Shown here in pieces: positions 10,754-20,742 of a DNA stretch of 57,959 nt. The DNA is from Chara braunii (Eukaryota; Streptophyta; Charophyceae; Charales; Characeae): the NCBI GenBank assembly GCA_003427395.1, contig BFEA01000003.1:7662782-7720740 (forward strand), written 5' to 3'. How positions within the stretch are numbered: position 1 is the first letter of the stretch; each line of letters starts with the position of its first letter. The notes under the pieces are model-generated. The model had not been told where the DNA came from. It searched no databases and saw nothing but the letters and a program-made list of their open reading frames with translations. The position numbers and the translations under genes were made by a program.

Positions 10754-10869
10754 CCTCGCACCACTACTCTCCAAATGTGCAAAATGAGACTGAATCCTCG
10801 ACTAGAAAATGGGAAAATGCCTTGCCATATTTTTTGCCTTTTGTGCAGGTGGAGAGTAGTGGAGTGAGG
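10754..10869. repeat. Short inverted-repeat element (about 116 bp)
   Basis: The left end starts CCTCGCACCACTACTCTCC and the right end (10851-10869) is the reverse complement with two mismatches. Part of the left half (about 10756-10813) is similar to 54420-54484, where the right arm is absent, so it is a dispersed element. There is no coding capacity. Confidence 0.5.
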
Positions 10870-11203
10870 TGCGCCCTTGTATTCCAACAGCCGTTCATCC
10901 AAGCGCTTTGCTGGATGTGTCTCATCGCGGGCTGAATATGTCTCACCCTGGGGTAAGGCCTGGATGTACCTGGGCCAAATCACATCCAGAAATAGGGCCT
11001 CGCTCCAGTACTGATGCATGCTCACCTGATGGGTGAGCAATGCCAGAATGACCGAAGGAACAACCTATGTGACGGATAAGGACTCAAACAGACAATGTGC
11101 AAAACAAGTAGCAATGTGTACTCAGATAGACCGGTGGAATCATACAATGTAGCACAGCGGAAGACTTAAAGATATGACCTGACACATCTGACCCGGACTC
11201 GAT

Positions 11204-11758
11204 TCATGCAATCATCATCACACCTGCCGCACAGCAAGGAGGGGACATACACAGAAGAAAGGTCCCTTCTTGCACACACACATGGGGAAGGAAACCACAG
11301 ATGATGACGAGGGGCAAGAGAGAGGAAGATGAAGAGGGGAGAGAAGACGAGAGTAGAGCTCGTAGTTGTAAAAAAGTCTCCCCATCAAATGTCCAACCAA
11401 TGCTGTCCTCAAAATGTTGAATCATATCCTGGGCGTTGAAGGCCTGATAGTAGTCACTGTCTCCTGATGATGATGCCACAAATACTGACCAGCAAAGGTC
11501 ATGACTCCCCATGCAGGTCACTGCTGAAGGCCGGTCTGATGACCGGTATGAAGTCCCAGCTATGGCGCCCAGGTAAGTCTCTCTCTCCATTGTGAGCATG
11601 GCCTCCGCCAACCCCTCCCCCCAGCCTACTCCTCCACCTCCACCAGCACTGGACTCCTCCAGTGGGCAGCCTGGTGGCACACGAATGAAGTGAGAACCTT
11701 CCTTACAAGCTACTGGGTCGGCCTCTCCTAAATAGTGCAGGGCCGGCCTCACACTCAA
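11204..11758 (-). CDS. Hypothetical 184-aa open frame, unrecognised
   Basis: This is the longest frame in a region otherwise free of repeats. It has a Gly-rich run (residues about 37-46), a mixed-composition middle (MIQHFEDSIGWTFDGETFLQ) and a Ser-rich, hydrophobic C-terminus. The first Met is used only because it is the first one. I recognise no domain, no clear splice sites and no promoter. It may be a chance frame or one exon of an unknown gene. Confidence 0.18.
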   Translation of the reverse strand: MSVRPALHYLGEADPVACKEGSHFIRVPPGCPLEESSAGGGGGVGWGEGLAEAMLTMERETYLGAIAGTSYRSSDRPSAVTCMGSHDLCWSVFVASSSGDSDYYQAFNAQDMIQHFEDSIGWTFDGETFLQLRALLSSSLPSSSSSLLPLVIICGFLPHVCVQEGTFLLCMSPPCCAAGVMMIA

Positions 11759-12412
11759 CCCGGCCTCTAATCTGGGCCGTCTGATCAGCCAAGTATCCGC
11801 TGAGAGGCTGTGTGGCCAGGCTCTGGCCAGGCTTCCTAAGGCTGGGAGCCCACTGGCCGGCGGCCTGGAAAAGTTTTTCCGCTGACGTCATTTCGGGACC
11901 CCACCACTGCCACCAGGCGCCAGGAACAGTTTTTAGGGAATGCCTACCTCAATTTCAGACCCCACCACCGTTCTGGAAACACTGTTGACCATGTTTCTAC
12001 ATGGCTGGCGGCTGGAAAAGTCTCCGCCAGAAACCGGCAGTCTTTTTCCGAAGTCCCCTCCAGCAGGGTAGGGAGGGCAAAGTGCCATCCATTGGCATCA
12101 GAGGCCGGCAGGGTGTGGTGCAGTCCACGGGCCTCACAGACTTCCGGCTGGACCAAGATGAGAGGCACCAGGAGGTAACATGTCTGCTGCACCACGTGGG
12201 CCATCCACACTTTCCTTTCCGGGAGGGCCCCCTTGCAGTTTTCCTAATGTGGCAAGCCTGGCCTTCTCCATAGCCTTGCCAGACGTTGGCAGTGGGGTCG
12301 TGTCAAAACATGCCAAGGAGCTTTTCCAGCCGCGGGCCAGTGGGGTGCAAGCCTAAGCAACCTGGCCAGACTTGAAACCAGTCAGACTTAGAAAACGACA
12401 AGCTAAAGTGCG
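11759..12412. other. No recognisable gene
   Basis: GC-richer sequence with scattered GGCCGG and CCACCA words and short open frames on both strands, none with a domain. Confidence 0.35.
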
Positions 12413-12660
12413 GATAAGACACCCCCTGATGCAAAATGAATACAGGACCCTTAAAGAGGGATGCTGATAAGACACCCCCTGATGCAAAGTAAATACAGGT
12501 CTCTTAAACAGAATGCTGATAAGACACCCCCTGATGCAAAATAAAGACAGGTCTCTTAAACAGAATGCTGATAAGACACCCCCTGATGCAAAATAAATAA
12601 AGACAGGTCTCTTAAACAGAATGCTGAAAAGACAGCCCCTGGCCCAAAAATAAATGCAGG
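12413..12660. repeat. Tandem minisatellite, 52-56-bp unit, five copies
   Basis: Copies start at 12413, 12466, 12518, 12570 and 12626. Each opens GATAAGACACCCCCTGATGC and continues through ACAGGTCTCTTAAACAGAAT. The fifth copy is degenerate. The repeat creates a periodic open frame on the minus strand that is not taken as a gene. Confidence 0.9.
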
Positions 12661-12877
12661 CCTGATGGAACACACGACCAACCGACACGTGGCATTTGCA
12701 CAGACACACACACAGACACACACAGCGCTTATGAGAAGGCTAGATCGCCAATCTCTGACGCCTAATACCAATGAAGATAATGGGAAGAGGTGCGTCGATG
12801 AGTCATCCCGCCCTTGATACACCATACTTGATGTATCCATATATAGAGCTCGAGAAGGCAGAATAGAAAAAATAACA

Positions 12878-13345
12878 GAACCTTGTGGTCCTGGCTCCTT
12901 TTCCATTCTGGGGAGTGTCAGTCCGGTTCGTTTTTTTTTTCTTTTTTTTTTTTAATAATACAGAACCTCACGGTTCTGGCTCCTACCAATCTGGGGAGCG
13001 ACAGTCTGGTTCCTATTCCCCCGGCAAATCAATATGGAATACATAAAAGACACACACACGCTCCTCCCCATTATGGCTGAGAGGCCCGAGTGGGCGGCAT
13101 TGATTACTTCCCTAGGGAAGGATATACCACTTCTCACCCCTGCCTAATCTAGCCTGTGATAACTCTGCCCGCCTATCTGTCTGCAAATCCATAAGGAATA
13201 CATAAAAGACTCACACACGCTCCTCCCCATTATGGCTGAGAGGCCCAAGTGGGCAGCATTGATTACTTCCCTAAGGAAGGATATACCACCTCCCACCCCT
13301 GCCTAATCTAGCCTGTACTTACTCTGCCCGCCTATCTGTCTGATC
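12878..13345 (-). mobile_element. Dispersed retroposon family, several fragments
   Basis: A shared sequence containing GGTTCTGGCTCC, GGGGAGTGTCAGTCCGGTTCC, CCATTATGGCTGAGAGGCCC and GGCATTGATTACTTCC appears at 12881-12930 (then a poly-T), 12956-13180 and 13187-13345. Diverged relatives lie at 13945-14100, 14190-14380, 19383-19545 and 41885-41955. On the minus strand two of the fragments end GGTTCTGTT or similar followed by poly(A), which identifies the 3' end of a non-LTR retroposon. No coding frame is preserved. Confidence 0.65.
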
Positions 13346-13500
13346 CCAGATCTGCTCCTCTCAGCTATAAAGCTGTCTGATAGCTATGATTATGCAAGGG
13401 CATTCTGGAACACTTATGCGCCTTTTGAAACCTCTATAACTCTCCAACAGCATTTGCCTTGTTTCTGTCTAAGCCCTAAAAATCTATCTGTTGCCAACCG

Positions 13501-13740
13501 TCCAGATATAAATTACCTCTCATATACCCCAAAAACTCTCTATGTTTTCACCCAACTATGACCCTTAACCTCTAAGCCCTTCCTTCTATTCTTAACCCTG
13601 AACCACTTCCTTCTAAACCCTAAACCCGACTTTCCCTTATTTGGGTGCCCTTCCCCCTTTCGTTCTTCCCTGTAGTTCTATGTCCAGATAGGAATTACCT
13701 CTCCTATACCCCAAAAACTCTCCCTGTTTTCACCCAACGC
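13501..13740. repeat. Diverged direct repeat, about 58 bp, 182 bp apart
   Basis: The segments 13501-13558 and 13683-13740 share AATTACCTCTC, ATACCCCAAAAACTCTC and TGTTTTCACCCAAC. The interval holds CCCTAAA-like words related to the array at 17.45 kb. Confidence 0.6.
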
Positions 13741-13861
13741 GTCAGTCCGGTTCCCTTTTTTTTATTCCTTTCCTCTTCTTCTTCTTCTTTTTCTTTTCAA
13801 TCTTCTCCTCATTCCCTTCTCCTCTCTTCTCTCCCCCCCCCCTTTTTTTTTTTTTTTCCCC

Positions 13862-13945
13862 CTTTTACCCTACTTAGCTTGAAATACTCCATCCCTTGTC
13901 TTCTCTTATCTCGAAAAACAGGGAGAGTTTAAATGTTGTAGTCAG
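13862..13945. repeat. Block shared with 17362-17461
   Basis: The segment from TTTTACCCTACTTAGC to TCTTATCTCGAA is identical to 17362-17414. The bases that follow here (about 13914-13945) are the reverse complement of 17427-17461, so one copy contains a small inversion or foldback rearrangement. Confidence 0.75.
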
Positions 13946-14380
13946 CATCAGTCCAGTTCCTATTACACCGGCACATCAAAAACAGATACAAAGCTCACAC
14001 AACTCCAATGCTTCTCCTCATTATGGTTGAGAAATCTGAGTGGTTGGCATTGATTACTTCCAATTGGAAGGATGTACTTCCTCTCTCACCCCTGCCCAAG
14101 TAAGTTAGCTTTTTTTGAGGTATCGCTTGAGCCTTTTTTTTTTCCTAGCCTACCTACCTCGGTCTCCGGAACCTCCCTTTCCTTTTTCTTGTTATGAAGG
14201 ATGTGCTCTCCGCCACCCTGCCAAAATTGTGCTGGAAACCAGGTTCAATGTCCCGAGGCGAACATGGAAAACTCACGCAAGTCTTCCTTCCATTATGCTT
14301 GAAGGACCCTGAGACAGCGGGGGGTATTGATTGCCCCTTTTGAAAGGACATTGTACCTCTGCTCTACCCCTGCCTATTGT
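13945..14380 (-). mobile_element. Two diverged copies of the 12.9-kb retroposon family
   Basis: The first (13945-14100) keeps CAGTCCAGTTCCTATT and CATTGATTACTTCCAATTGG. The second (14190-14380) keeps CTCACGCAAGTC, CATTATGCTTGA, TATTGATTGCC and CCCCTGCCTATTG. The two lie about 240 bp apart. Confidence 0.5.
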
Positions 14381-14641
14381 TAAGACTTATCCTTACATCC
14401 TCCTGTCTGACTCACTTTCTTCCTCCCTGCTGTGCCGTGTCCCGAGCCTGAGGCCCATTGCAGCCAAGTCCCCCTAGTGGAGCTTGTGAGGAACTGTCAG
14501 TACCGCACCTAAGGTCCCGTCTATCTCTGCCCCTTTACGGATCCTACCTGTCTTGTTACCCTAGCCCCGTCCCTTCCTTGCCCTGTCTCACTACTTAGAA
14601 ACCTTGTCATTCATCTACTGCTCAGTGCTGCTGGACCTCCC

Positions 14642-14825
14642 TTTTTTTTTTTTTTTTTTTTTAACAAACCGGGCCCAGTGCCCAAGGCTGATATTACCAA
14701 TAAGAAGATTAAGGCCGTACACACCCAGGTAAAAACAGAAATAACAGTCCACTGGAGAAAGACAAAGGGGGAGATGGATAGCAAACCTGACAAAGCACAA
14801 GACATTCTAGTAAGAGAATATCAAA
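14642..14825 (-). mobile_element. Poly(A)-terminated retroposon 3' end
   Basis: A run of 21 T on the plus strand (14642-14662) is a poly(A) tail when read on the minus strand. It is preceded there by GGGCCCGGTTTGTT, similar to the GGTTCTGTT-poly(A) terminus seen at 16834 and 41880. The body is short and ends against the inverted-repeat element at 14826. Confidence 0.45.
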
Positions 14826-14936
14826 CTACCGTCTTCAGCCGAATATAACGCCCAGTCATTATAGTCGTATTTGGGGCCATTTTCTGTCCAGATGCAGCGA
14901 TTATGACTGGGCGTTCTATTTGGGTGAAGACGGTAG
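14826..14936. mobile_element. MITE-like 111-bp inverted-repeat element, copy 2
   Basis: The ends are imperfect inverted repeats of about 34 bp beginning CTACCGTCTTC and reaching the internal GCCCAGTCAT/ATGACTGGGC pair, so most of the element can fold into one hairpin. The length equals copy 1. The interior, read on the minus strand, matches the other copies (AATCGCTGCATCTGGACAG). Confidence 0.7.
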
Positions 14937-14971
14937 TCACCTACCTGCAGGTAGAATCCCACGTATCCGTG

Positions 14972-15203
14972 TGGCCGGAAGCTCAGTGGGTGGAGCACCA
15001 GTTGCAAATGCGCGTTGTGGTATAAGGTTGTGGGTTCAAAACTCAATTGCAGCCTCGCACATGGACACCGGCAGGTGTTGACAACGCACAGCCATTTGCA
15101 CACTTCATCCCTTTGGGCTGATGCATGGTAAGGATTACAGACACTGCCTGCGCACCAGCCAAGGGGTTTAGTCCATGGTTGTAGTATGCTGGTAGCGGGC
15201 CTT
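14972..15203 (+). mobile_element. tRNA-derived SINE, plus-strand copy
   Basis: The head resembles a tRNA: an A-box-like AGCTCAGTGGGTGGAGCAC and a B-box-like GGTTGTGGGTTCAAAACTC about 50 bases later. These are internal Pol III promoter elements. The tRNA-like head is followed by a body (CACAGCCATTTGCACAC, GGGCTGATGCATGG, GTTTAGTCCATGG) that is also present, inverted, at 35085-35315. The shared head plus shared non-tRNA body defines a SINE family. It has diverged too far to be a functional tRNA. Confidence 0.7.
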
Positions 15204-16660
15204 GGGGGAGGGCTGTTCGAGTGGTTGGCCTTGGTTGGTCCGACGAGTGTGCGTGCGTGTGTGTGGGCTGTGTGTGGTGTGTGGTTCAATGATCTCTGGG
15301 TCATGTCTCATGTACTCACCATGGGCAGGGTAGAGGAGTTAGGCTGGGGTAGAGGTGTTAGGTTTGGATTAGGTTAGGATAGGAATTTGTGTAGAGATTG
15401 TGGGCCGGTCTGTGTGCGCCGCCTCGTTGGCATGCACTGCTCTGTGGTTGTGTCATGGGTGTGTCTGGGTACAGTAGTGGTTTCCCGGCCTCATGGTACA
15501 CTCACGAGAGTCCATACCTACATTGTACGATTCTGGTCCCGGTCTGGCCCCACTCTCTACACCCCCCTTGAGTCGTGGTAAGGGTCGGGTGTTAGGCATA
15601 TACAATTCCCAAGGGCGGGCCTCATTTCTACCTTACGATGCTTGCGGGCTGGGCTTCATCCAGGCTGGTACCTGTCTATGTTCCCGTTGAGGAGGTCGAT
15701 TGGGGTGTGAATCTGGGGAAGAGTTTCTGGGTAGGGGTCTCATCTTAGGCAGGGGAGAGTGGGTGGTCGCATAGAAGGGTGGTTAGTCACCCATAGAGTC
15801 TGCTAGATGTGATACAGGTGGGGATGAGTCGGATGACCACATATCTGTGACCCCTCCTGTGCCTGGGTCGTCCTCGAGAATTCGGGGTGTCCCTGTGGTA
15901 GTGCCCAGGGGAACTCTGAGACCCTCGGCAGACGCGGGTTGGTGCAGGTCTAGGTCTGTAGACAGGTCTAGGTCGCGCCGCTATAGGGCTTGACTTGCGA
16001 TCTGATTAGGGCAACGAAAAGTTCACGAACGATGCCCCCTGGAGGAGACTGTCCTTGGGGCTGTCACAACCCATCTGATCTCCCCAATGGTTGAGTATGA
16101 CGACAGGCACCTCCCGAAGCCTGGCATCCAACCTCTACTATGATCTGGACTTTCAAAAACAAAAAAAAAACAAAAACAAATGAAAGATCGCACGTATCCA
16201 TAAGGGAACAATCATCTTTAACAAGTGGCAGAGAATGACAATGACAGTGTTCAGAGCATAGCACACAGCAGAGAGAACAGAGAGAGTCTATAATCTGGCG
16301 AGCATGTGACTGACGCATGCAGCAACTTGCTGTACTCAGGCCCAGCCTCTTTTTCGCAGACCTGCCTTCACTTAGGGTGGGTGGGGGCTTTTCCTGGCTG
16401 ACCCAGGTGCTGAATCCTCACACAATAGTTCAGTGATCCATTTTGTCTCAAGTGCCTTAATTTGGGGTTCCAGATCTAGGATACCCAATCCACCTTTTAA
16501 CAACCCCCCCCAACTCCCCCCCTTGCCCCTTATATATACTTAGGATGTGTACGATAAAACTAAGAATCTCCCCAAAACTGATGTATTTACGGCGGGAATT
16601 TTACGCCGGTCTAGACGTCCATCTTCTGCTATGTCTCTTTCAAATCTGTATAGTTCAGGC
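15204..16660. other. No recognisable gene; G-rich stretch
   Basis: From 15200 to about 16000 the plus strand is rich in GGGT and GTGTG words. A short A-rich run lies at 16156-16180. Open frames are short and domainless. Confidence 0.35.
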
Positions 16661-16666
16661 CCTTCA

Positions 16667-16858
16667 GGGATGCCGGACCCAATTTCCAGCAAGTGCAGCT
16701 CCCCACCATTAGATGGAGCCCTCCAACCGGGGACCTCTTTACAGGGGATGCTCCATCTATTAGTGGGGACCACTTTACAGGGGATGCTCTTATCACCCCG
16801 GCAAGTGACAACCCCTTCCATTGAGGTTCTGTTAAAAAAAGAAAAAAAAAGAAAAAAA
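16667..16858 (+). mobile_element. Retroposon 3' end, copy a
   Basis: The segment GGGATGCCGGACCCAATTTC through GGATGCTCTTATCACC and the terminal GGTTCTGTT plus A-rich tail matches 34358-34505, which has its own poly(A) tail. Here an internal stretch containing GGGGATGCTC is duplicated (about 16746-16755 and 16781-16790). The shared 3' end and poly(A) indicate target-primed retroposition; the driver is unknown. Confidence 0.65.
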
Positions 16859-17277
16859 TTCAAAAATAGGATTTCAGGTGCCATTGGGTAAGACAAACTC
16901 GAGTCGTTGGCCCTTATACCTAGAAGCCTTGAGCCACCACTAGCTCTCCCTGGCTTTTTCTTTGCCTGAGCTGTATGCACACCGCATAGGGGGTTGGGGC
17001 TACAGGATCCCATACTGTTTTTTTCTTTATTTGTTTGGTGTGCAGCATGATTCCCCACGGGGAAAAGGAGGCTCGGTGGAAGTGGTGGTTTAAGGGCTCT
17101 TTCTTCTCTTGCCAAACCATTCCCTCTAGGGTGGATACTGGTGTTTTCATGCTTGGCTCTTCTTTGTATCGTTCCAATTTTAACGGATGTCCTGAAGGAC
17201 TGTTAATCGCCACCCTATTGTTTTGTTCCAGTTGATTCTCATTTCAGATGCCAATTCAAACGAATCCATTGCTCACA

Positions 17278-17315
<38 letters not shown>

Positions 17316-17361
17316 NNNNNNNNNNNNNNNNNNNNNNNNNNNNNNNNNNNNNNNNNNNNNN
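17278..17361. repeat. (CA)n(GA)n microsatellite running into a 46-N gap
   Basis: A CA repeat passes directly into a GA repeat and then into unknown bases at 17316-17361. The gap was probably caused by the repeat. Confidence 0.95.
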
Positions 17362-17429
17362 TTTTACCCTACTTAGCTTGAAATACTCCATCCCTTGTCT
17401 TCTCTTATCTCGAATCCTTCCAAACCGAC

Positions 17430-17735
17430 TACAACATTTAAACTTTAAACTCTCCCTGTTTTTCGCCTACCACCACGCTTAAACCCTTAAACCTTTCCTG
17501 AACTCAGGCTGTTTTCTGCCGGCTACTACCGCCCTTAAACCTTAAACCCTTCCTGAATCCGGAGTGTTATCTCTCCCTGTTTTTCACCTACTACCACCCT
17601 TAAACCCTAAACCCTCCCTGAACTGAGGCTGTTTTCCGCCGGCTACTACCACCCTTAATCCTTATACCTTCCTGAACCCGGACTGTTATCCTCCGGCTAC
17701 AACCCATAAACCTTAAACCCTTCTCTTTCCCCCAG
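17430..17735. repeat. Telomere-like interstitial tandem repeat
   Basis: About five copies of a 53-65-bp unit have the form CTGTTTTCCGCCGGCTACTACC, cut short here, then CCCTTAAACCCTAAACCC and CCTGAACT. The CCCTAAA words match the plant-type telomere repeat complement but are embedded in a longer unit, so this is a satellite rather than a true telomere. Related sequence lies at 13560-13640. Confidence 0.75.
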
Positions 17736-17999
17736 TGCATCAGTCTGGTTCCTTTTATCCCTTCTGCTTGCTTACAATTACCCGCCCCCCCCTTATAAGC
17801 ACTTTATCCCTAATCCTCTGTCGTCCCGAATCTTCCCCAATTCACTGCAACCCTTGACCATAAGCCCTCCCTATTTTCCGCCATTTGCTACTCTTGAAAT
17901 GTACACCCTCTCCGTTCCACACTGTTCTCCATCTACCACACTTCCTCACCCCAATTCTTTCGTAATCGTGCGCAGATACCTCCTATCACGTCATCCCTT

Positions 18000-19357
18000 T
18001 CACCCCCCTCTCCATTCGAACACCAAATGAGCTTCTTGGACGGCTGCTGCTGCTCCGTTACCTAGTACATTTTGCTTGAAACGTTTCATGATTTCTTCCT
18101 CTTTCTCTAGCCATTGACGTATTTGGTTCCTCACTAGTTTCCACTGGGCCTTGAGATGTGTTTCAGTGAGGGTTAGGAAAATTTCCTTAGCCTCTTGCCT
18201 ATGCATTGTTGTAGCCTCAATTGTGACTTGACATCGACGCTTCCAAATAGTCCAAAGGGCATATTGTCTTATCATCTGGAACATATGTTTCTGAAAAGGT
18301 TGTCATTGCTTGGGAACCCTTAAACCCAGCAATAAAGAAATCTTTGAGTCCGGGAAAGCAATCTCTGTTACTTGGCCCCAGATACCCCTGGCCACTTCCC
18401 AGATCGCAGTTGCCTCCTCACATTCAAGTAGGCAATGCTGCATTGTTTCTGGTATTCCTTCCTGACATACCTTGCATAACTCCTTCTCCCCACTTCTCTG
18501 CGTCCGGCTTCTTCGTTGATTAAGCCATACATTCACTGGGAGTGCCACATGGGCTATTAGCCATTGCATACTCCTGACCGGGCCCAGGCGTATTGCCCCT
18601 ATGTTTGCCCAAGGAATGTATGTCAGTTGTCCTCTGGTTACCCCTACCCTCTTTTCCCATCTCTTGAGCAGCATCTGTGTCATGGAGTATGATCGGCTCC
18701 TCAATCTATACCCTATTCTTGTGGTGTAGTGTAAGATATTTACTCTCCTTGATGTTCCTGTCTGGCCACTTCTGATGTTCCACGCCCATTCCACTGGGTC
18801 CACTTCCAGTTCTTCAATTGGTACTGCCGGATTATATACCGTAAATATCTCTGTCTCTACCACCCTAACTTTCTGCAAATACTGTTTGAGGATGAATATC
18901 GGAGCTTTAGTCGCACTATCCAGTTGGGACGTGGTGATGGACGGCTGAGTATTTGATATTTATCTGCTATTAGCCAGTCTGGTCTAGAGGGCTCTGGCCC
19001 CCATATCCTAAAGACTTCCTTGGGTTCCTTATCGTCTTCCCATGTAGCCCAATCCCCCAATCCCCACTGCGTTCCGGCCTGCAACCGAAGCTTCCACTCT
19101 TGTGGTTTGGCTCCTAAAACGATTTGCAGATTTTCTTGTAATTTGTGACATCCTTTCAGATGCCTTCTTAGCTCCGTGAACGTTTTCCACCTCTTCTCTC
19201 CTTCTTCCCAGAGATGTTTGACCTGCCATACCCCATGCTCTAGCCACCTTCCCCACTTCGTGTCTGTTACCGATAGCGTCAGTGGTTTACCCTGTCCATC
19301 CTTAATATTTGCATTGCAAAATAATGACTGCCTAAGAACTTCCTCCCAAACCAATAT
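18000..19357 (-). pseudogene. 5'-truncated LINE (L1-like), C-terminal region with zf-RVT
   Basis: Read from 19354 to 18000, this is the post-RT part of a LINE ORF2. It starts with VWEEVLRQSLFCN, then HGVWQVKHLWEE, then WGLGDWATW, and carries the zinc-binding CKVCQEGIPETMQHCLLEC (CxxC, then HxxxxC), typical of plant zf-RVT. It ends in a Lys/Arg-rich helix region. It is broken by a frameshift near 18865 and an in-frame TGA at 18303-18305, after which the same frame continues to 18000. The RT and endonuclease are absent, as expected of 5' truncation during insertion. It is related to but clearly distinct from the LINE at 20.7-28.5 kb. Confidence 0.85.
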
Positions 19358-19359
19358 GC

Positions 19360-19403
19360 ACCGTTCGGTTCCTAGTCCATCACCGTTCGGTTCCTAGTCC
19401 ATC
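19360..19403. repeat. 22-bp tandem duplication
   Basis: The 22 bases at 19360-19381, which include CACCGTTCGGTTCCTAGT, are repeated at 19382-19403, exactly where the truncated LINE meets the dispersed retroposon fragment. Confidence 0.85.
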
Positions 19404-19545
19404 GGCAAGTCAAAAAGAATACATATGGGGACTCACACACGCCCTTCCCCTTTACGGTAGGAAAGACCAAGGGGCGGCATTGATTACTTCCAGTCAAAAG
19501 GATGTACCTCCCCTTACCCCTGCCTAAGTTATCCTGGACTACTCT
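19383..19545 (-). mobile_element. Retroposon-family fragment (12.9-kb family)
   Basis: It shares CGGTTCCTAGTCCATCGGCA, ACTCACACACGCCC, GGCGGCATTGATTACTTCC and ACCCCTGCCTAAG with the copies near 13 kb. It is the 3' portion of the same family, here beside the truncated LINE. Confidence 0.6.
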
Positions 19546-19714
19546 GCTATTTTTATCGAATTTGATTGTTGGGTTCTGGGGCCCTGGAGTCTCTTCTACT
19601 TGCAACTGCACGAGCCGCACATTCGTGCGGAGTTCCGTGCGGAGTACCGGGGGGGTGCCTGTGTGGAATCGTGGAGGTTTTTTATTTTTATTATTATTAT
19701 TTTAATTTTTTTGG

Positions 19715-20160
19715 GGAGGGGGGACAAGGGGGTGTATGACAGGAAGATGGGGATATGGCGAGGAGAGGGGGATATGGAGAGGAGGAGGATGTGGACGAAG
19801 AGGACAATGAGGATAGTGAGGACGACGAGGAAGAGGAGTCGGGATGGGGAAGGAGAAGAGATGGGTGGAGGGAAAAGAGGAAGGGCAGGAGGAGGAGGAG
19901 GACGATTGGGAGGAGGAGGAGACATGGACGGCGAGGAAGGGGAGGAAGGGGAGGACACGAGGAAGGGGAGGACACGAGGAAAGGAAGAAGACGAGGAGGC
20001 ATGGAAGATGAGGAAGGGCAGGAGGAGGAGGAGACAAGGAGGATGAGGAAGGGCAGGAGGAGGAGGACGAACAGGTGGAGGACGAGTCGGAGGAGACGAA
20101 TAGGAGGGGGAGGAGGAGACATGGAGGATGAGGAAGGGGAGGAGGAGCAAGGTGAGGCGG
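19715..20160. repeat. Purine-rich (GGA/GAA) tract, about 450 bp
   Basis: The plus strand is almost entirely G and A, with AGGAGGAGG, GAGGAAGGGG and ATGGAGGATG words recurring. Long Glu/Arg/Gly frames on the plus strand and Ser/Pro frames on the minus strand are by-products of the composition. Such polypurine tracts can form triplex DNA, but that is not shown here. Confidence 0.9.
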
Positions 20161-20742
20161 CACTCCTGTAAATTGTTTTTTCATCCCGCTTATAATTTTG
20201 GCGGGGGGCCTCAAACACACCGTTTCGACCCCGGCCTTCTTTTTTTTCCTGAGGGGGGTAACGGGTCGTTCCCCTCACACGTCGTGTGCCGCACGGGATC
20301 GGTTGGGCACGTGCGCCGCACGCCAGGAACCGCCCGCACGACGCGCGCTTGCAAGTACAGTTTTAAGGCTTTTAAGATCTATACGCCCTATGGCCGGGGA
20401 AATTTGTGTTGGTTCCTCCTGTCTTGAGGTTCTGTTTCCTCGTGTGTGGGAGGGAACTATTGTGGTTGAGGTGTGTGGGTGGAGGGGAAGTTTGGGGGTA
20501 GAAAGCTATGTGAGGGGTGGGCTTTGTGGAGTGGATACGGTGGTTCTTGGGGAGATTGTGAGGGGTCGGTGGTAGGTGTTTGGTCAGGGATAGTTGGAGA
20601 TGGGGTTAGTTATTATGTTGGAAGAGTGAGGATGCTGTTATTGTATGCAGTGGGAAGGATTAGCCAGTTCTTAAGTGTTAGTGTTATTTTTTATTTGTGT
20701 CTAGTTGTCCTGAACCTAGTTTTCGTGATGTGAACTTTTTAA
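20161..20742. other. Probable LINE 3' flank, no gene
   Basis: It lies just downstream (in LINE orientation) of the zf-RVT end of the larger LINE and may include its 3' untranslated region, but no poly(A) run marks an end. The stretch 20270-20350 is CpG-rich. Confidence 0.3.

Noticed and set aside
12353-12906. Minus-strand frames of 116-122 codons
   Set aside because: They are the translation of the 52-56-bp minisatellite and a retroposon fragment.
14807-15304. A 165-codon minus-strand frame
   Set aside because: It runs antisense through the SINE and the inverted-repeat element.
17430-17735. A true telomere
   Set aside because: The CCCTAAA words are few and embedded in a 53-65-bp unit, with normal sequence on both sides.
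19596-20278. Long Glu/Arg and Ser/Pro frames on both strands
   Set aside because: They follow the polypurine composition and appear in several frames at once, so they are not genes.
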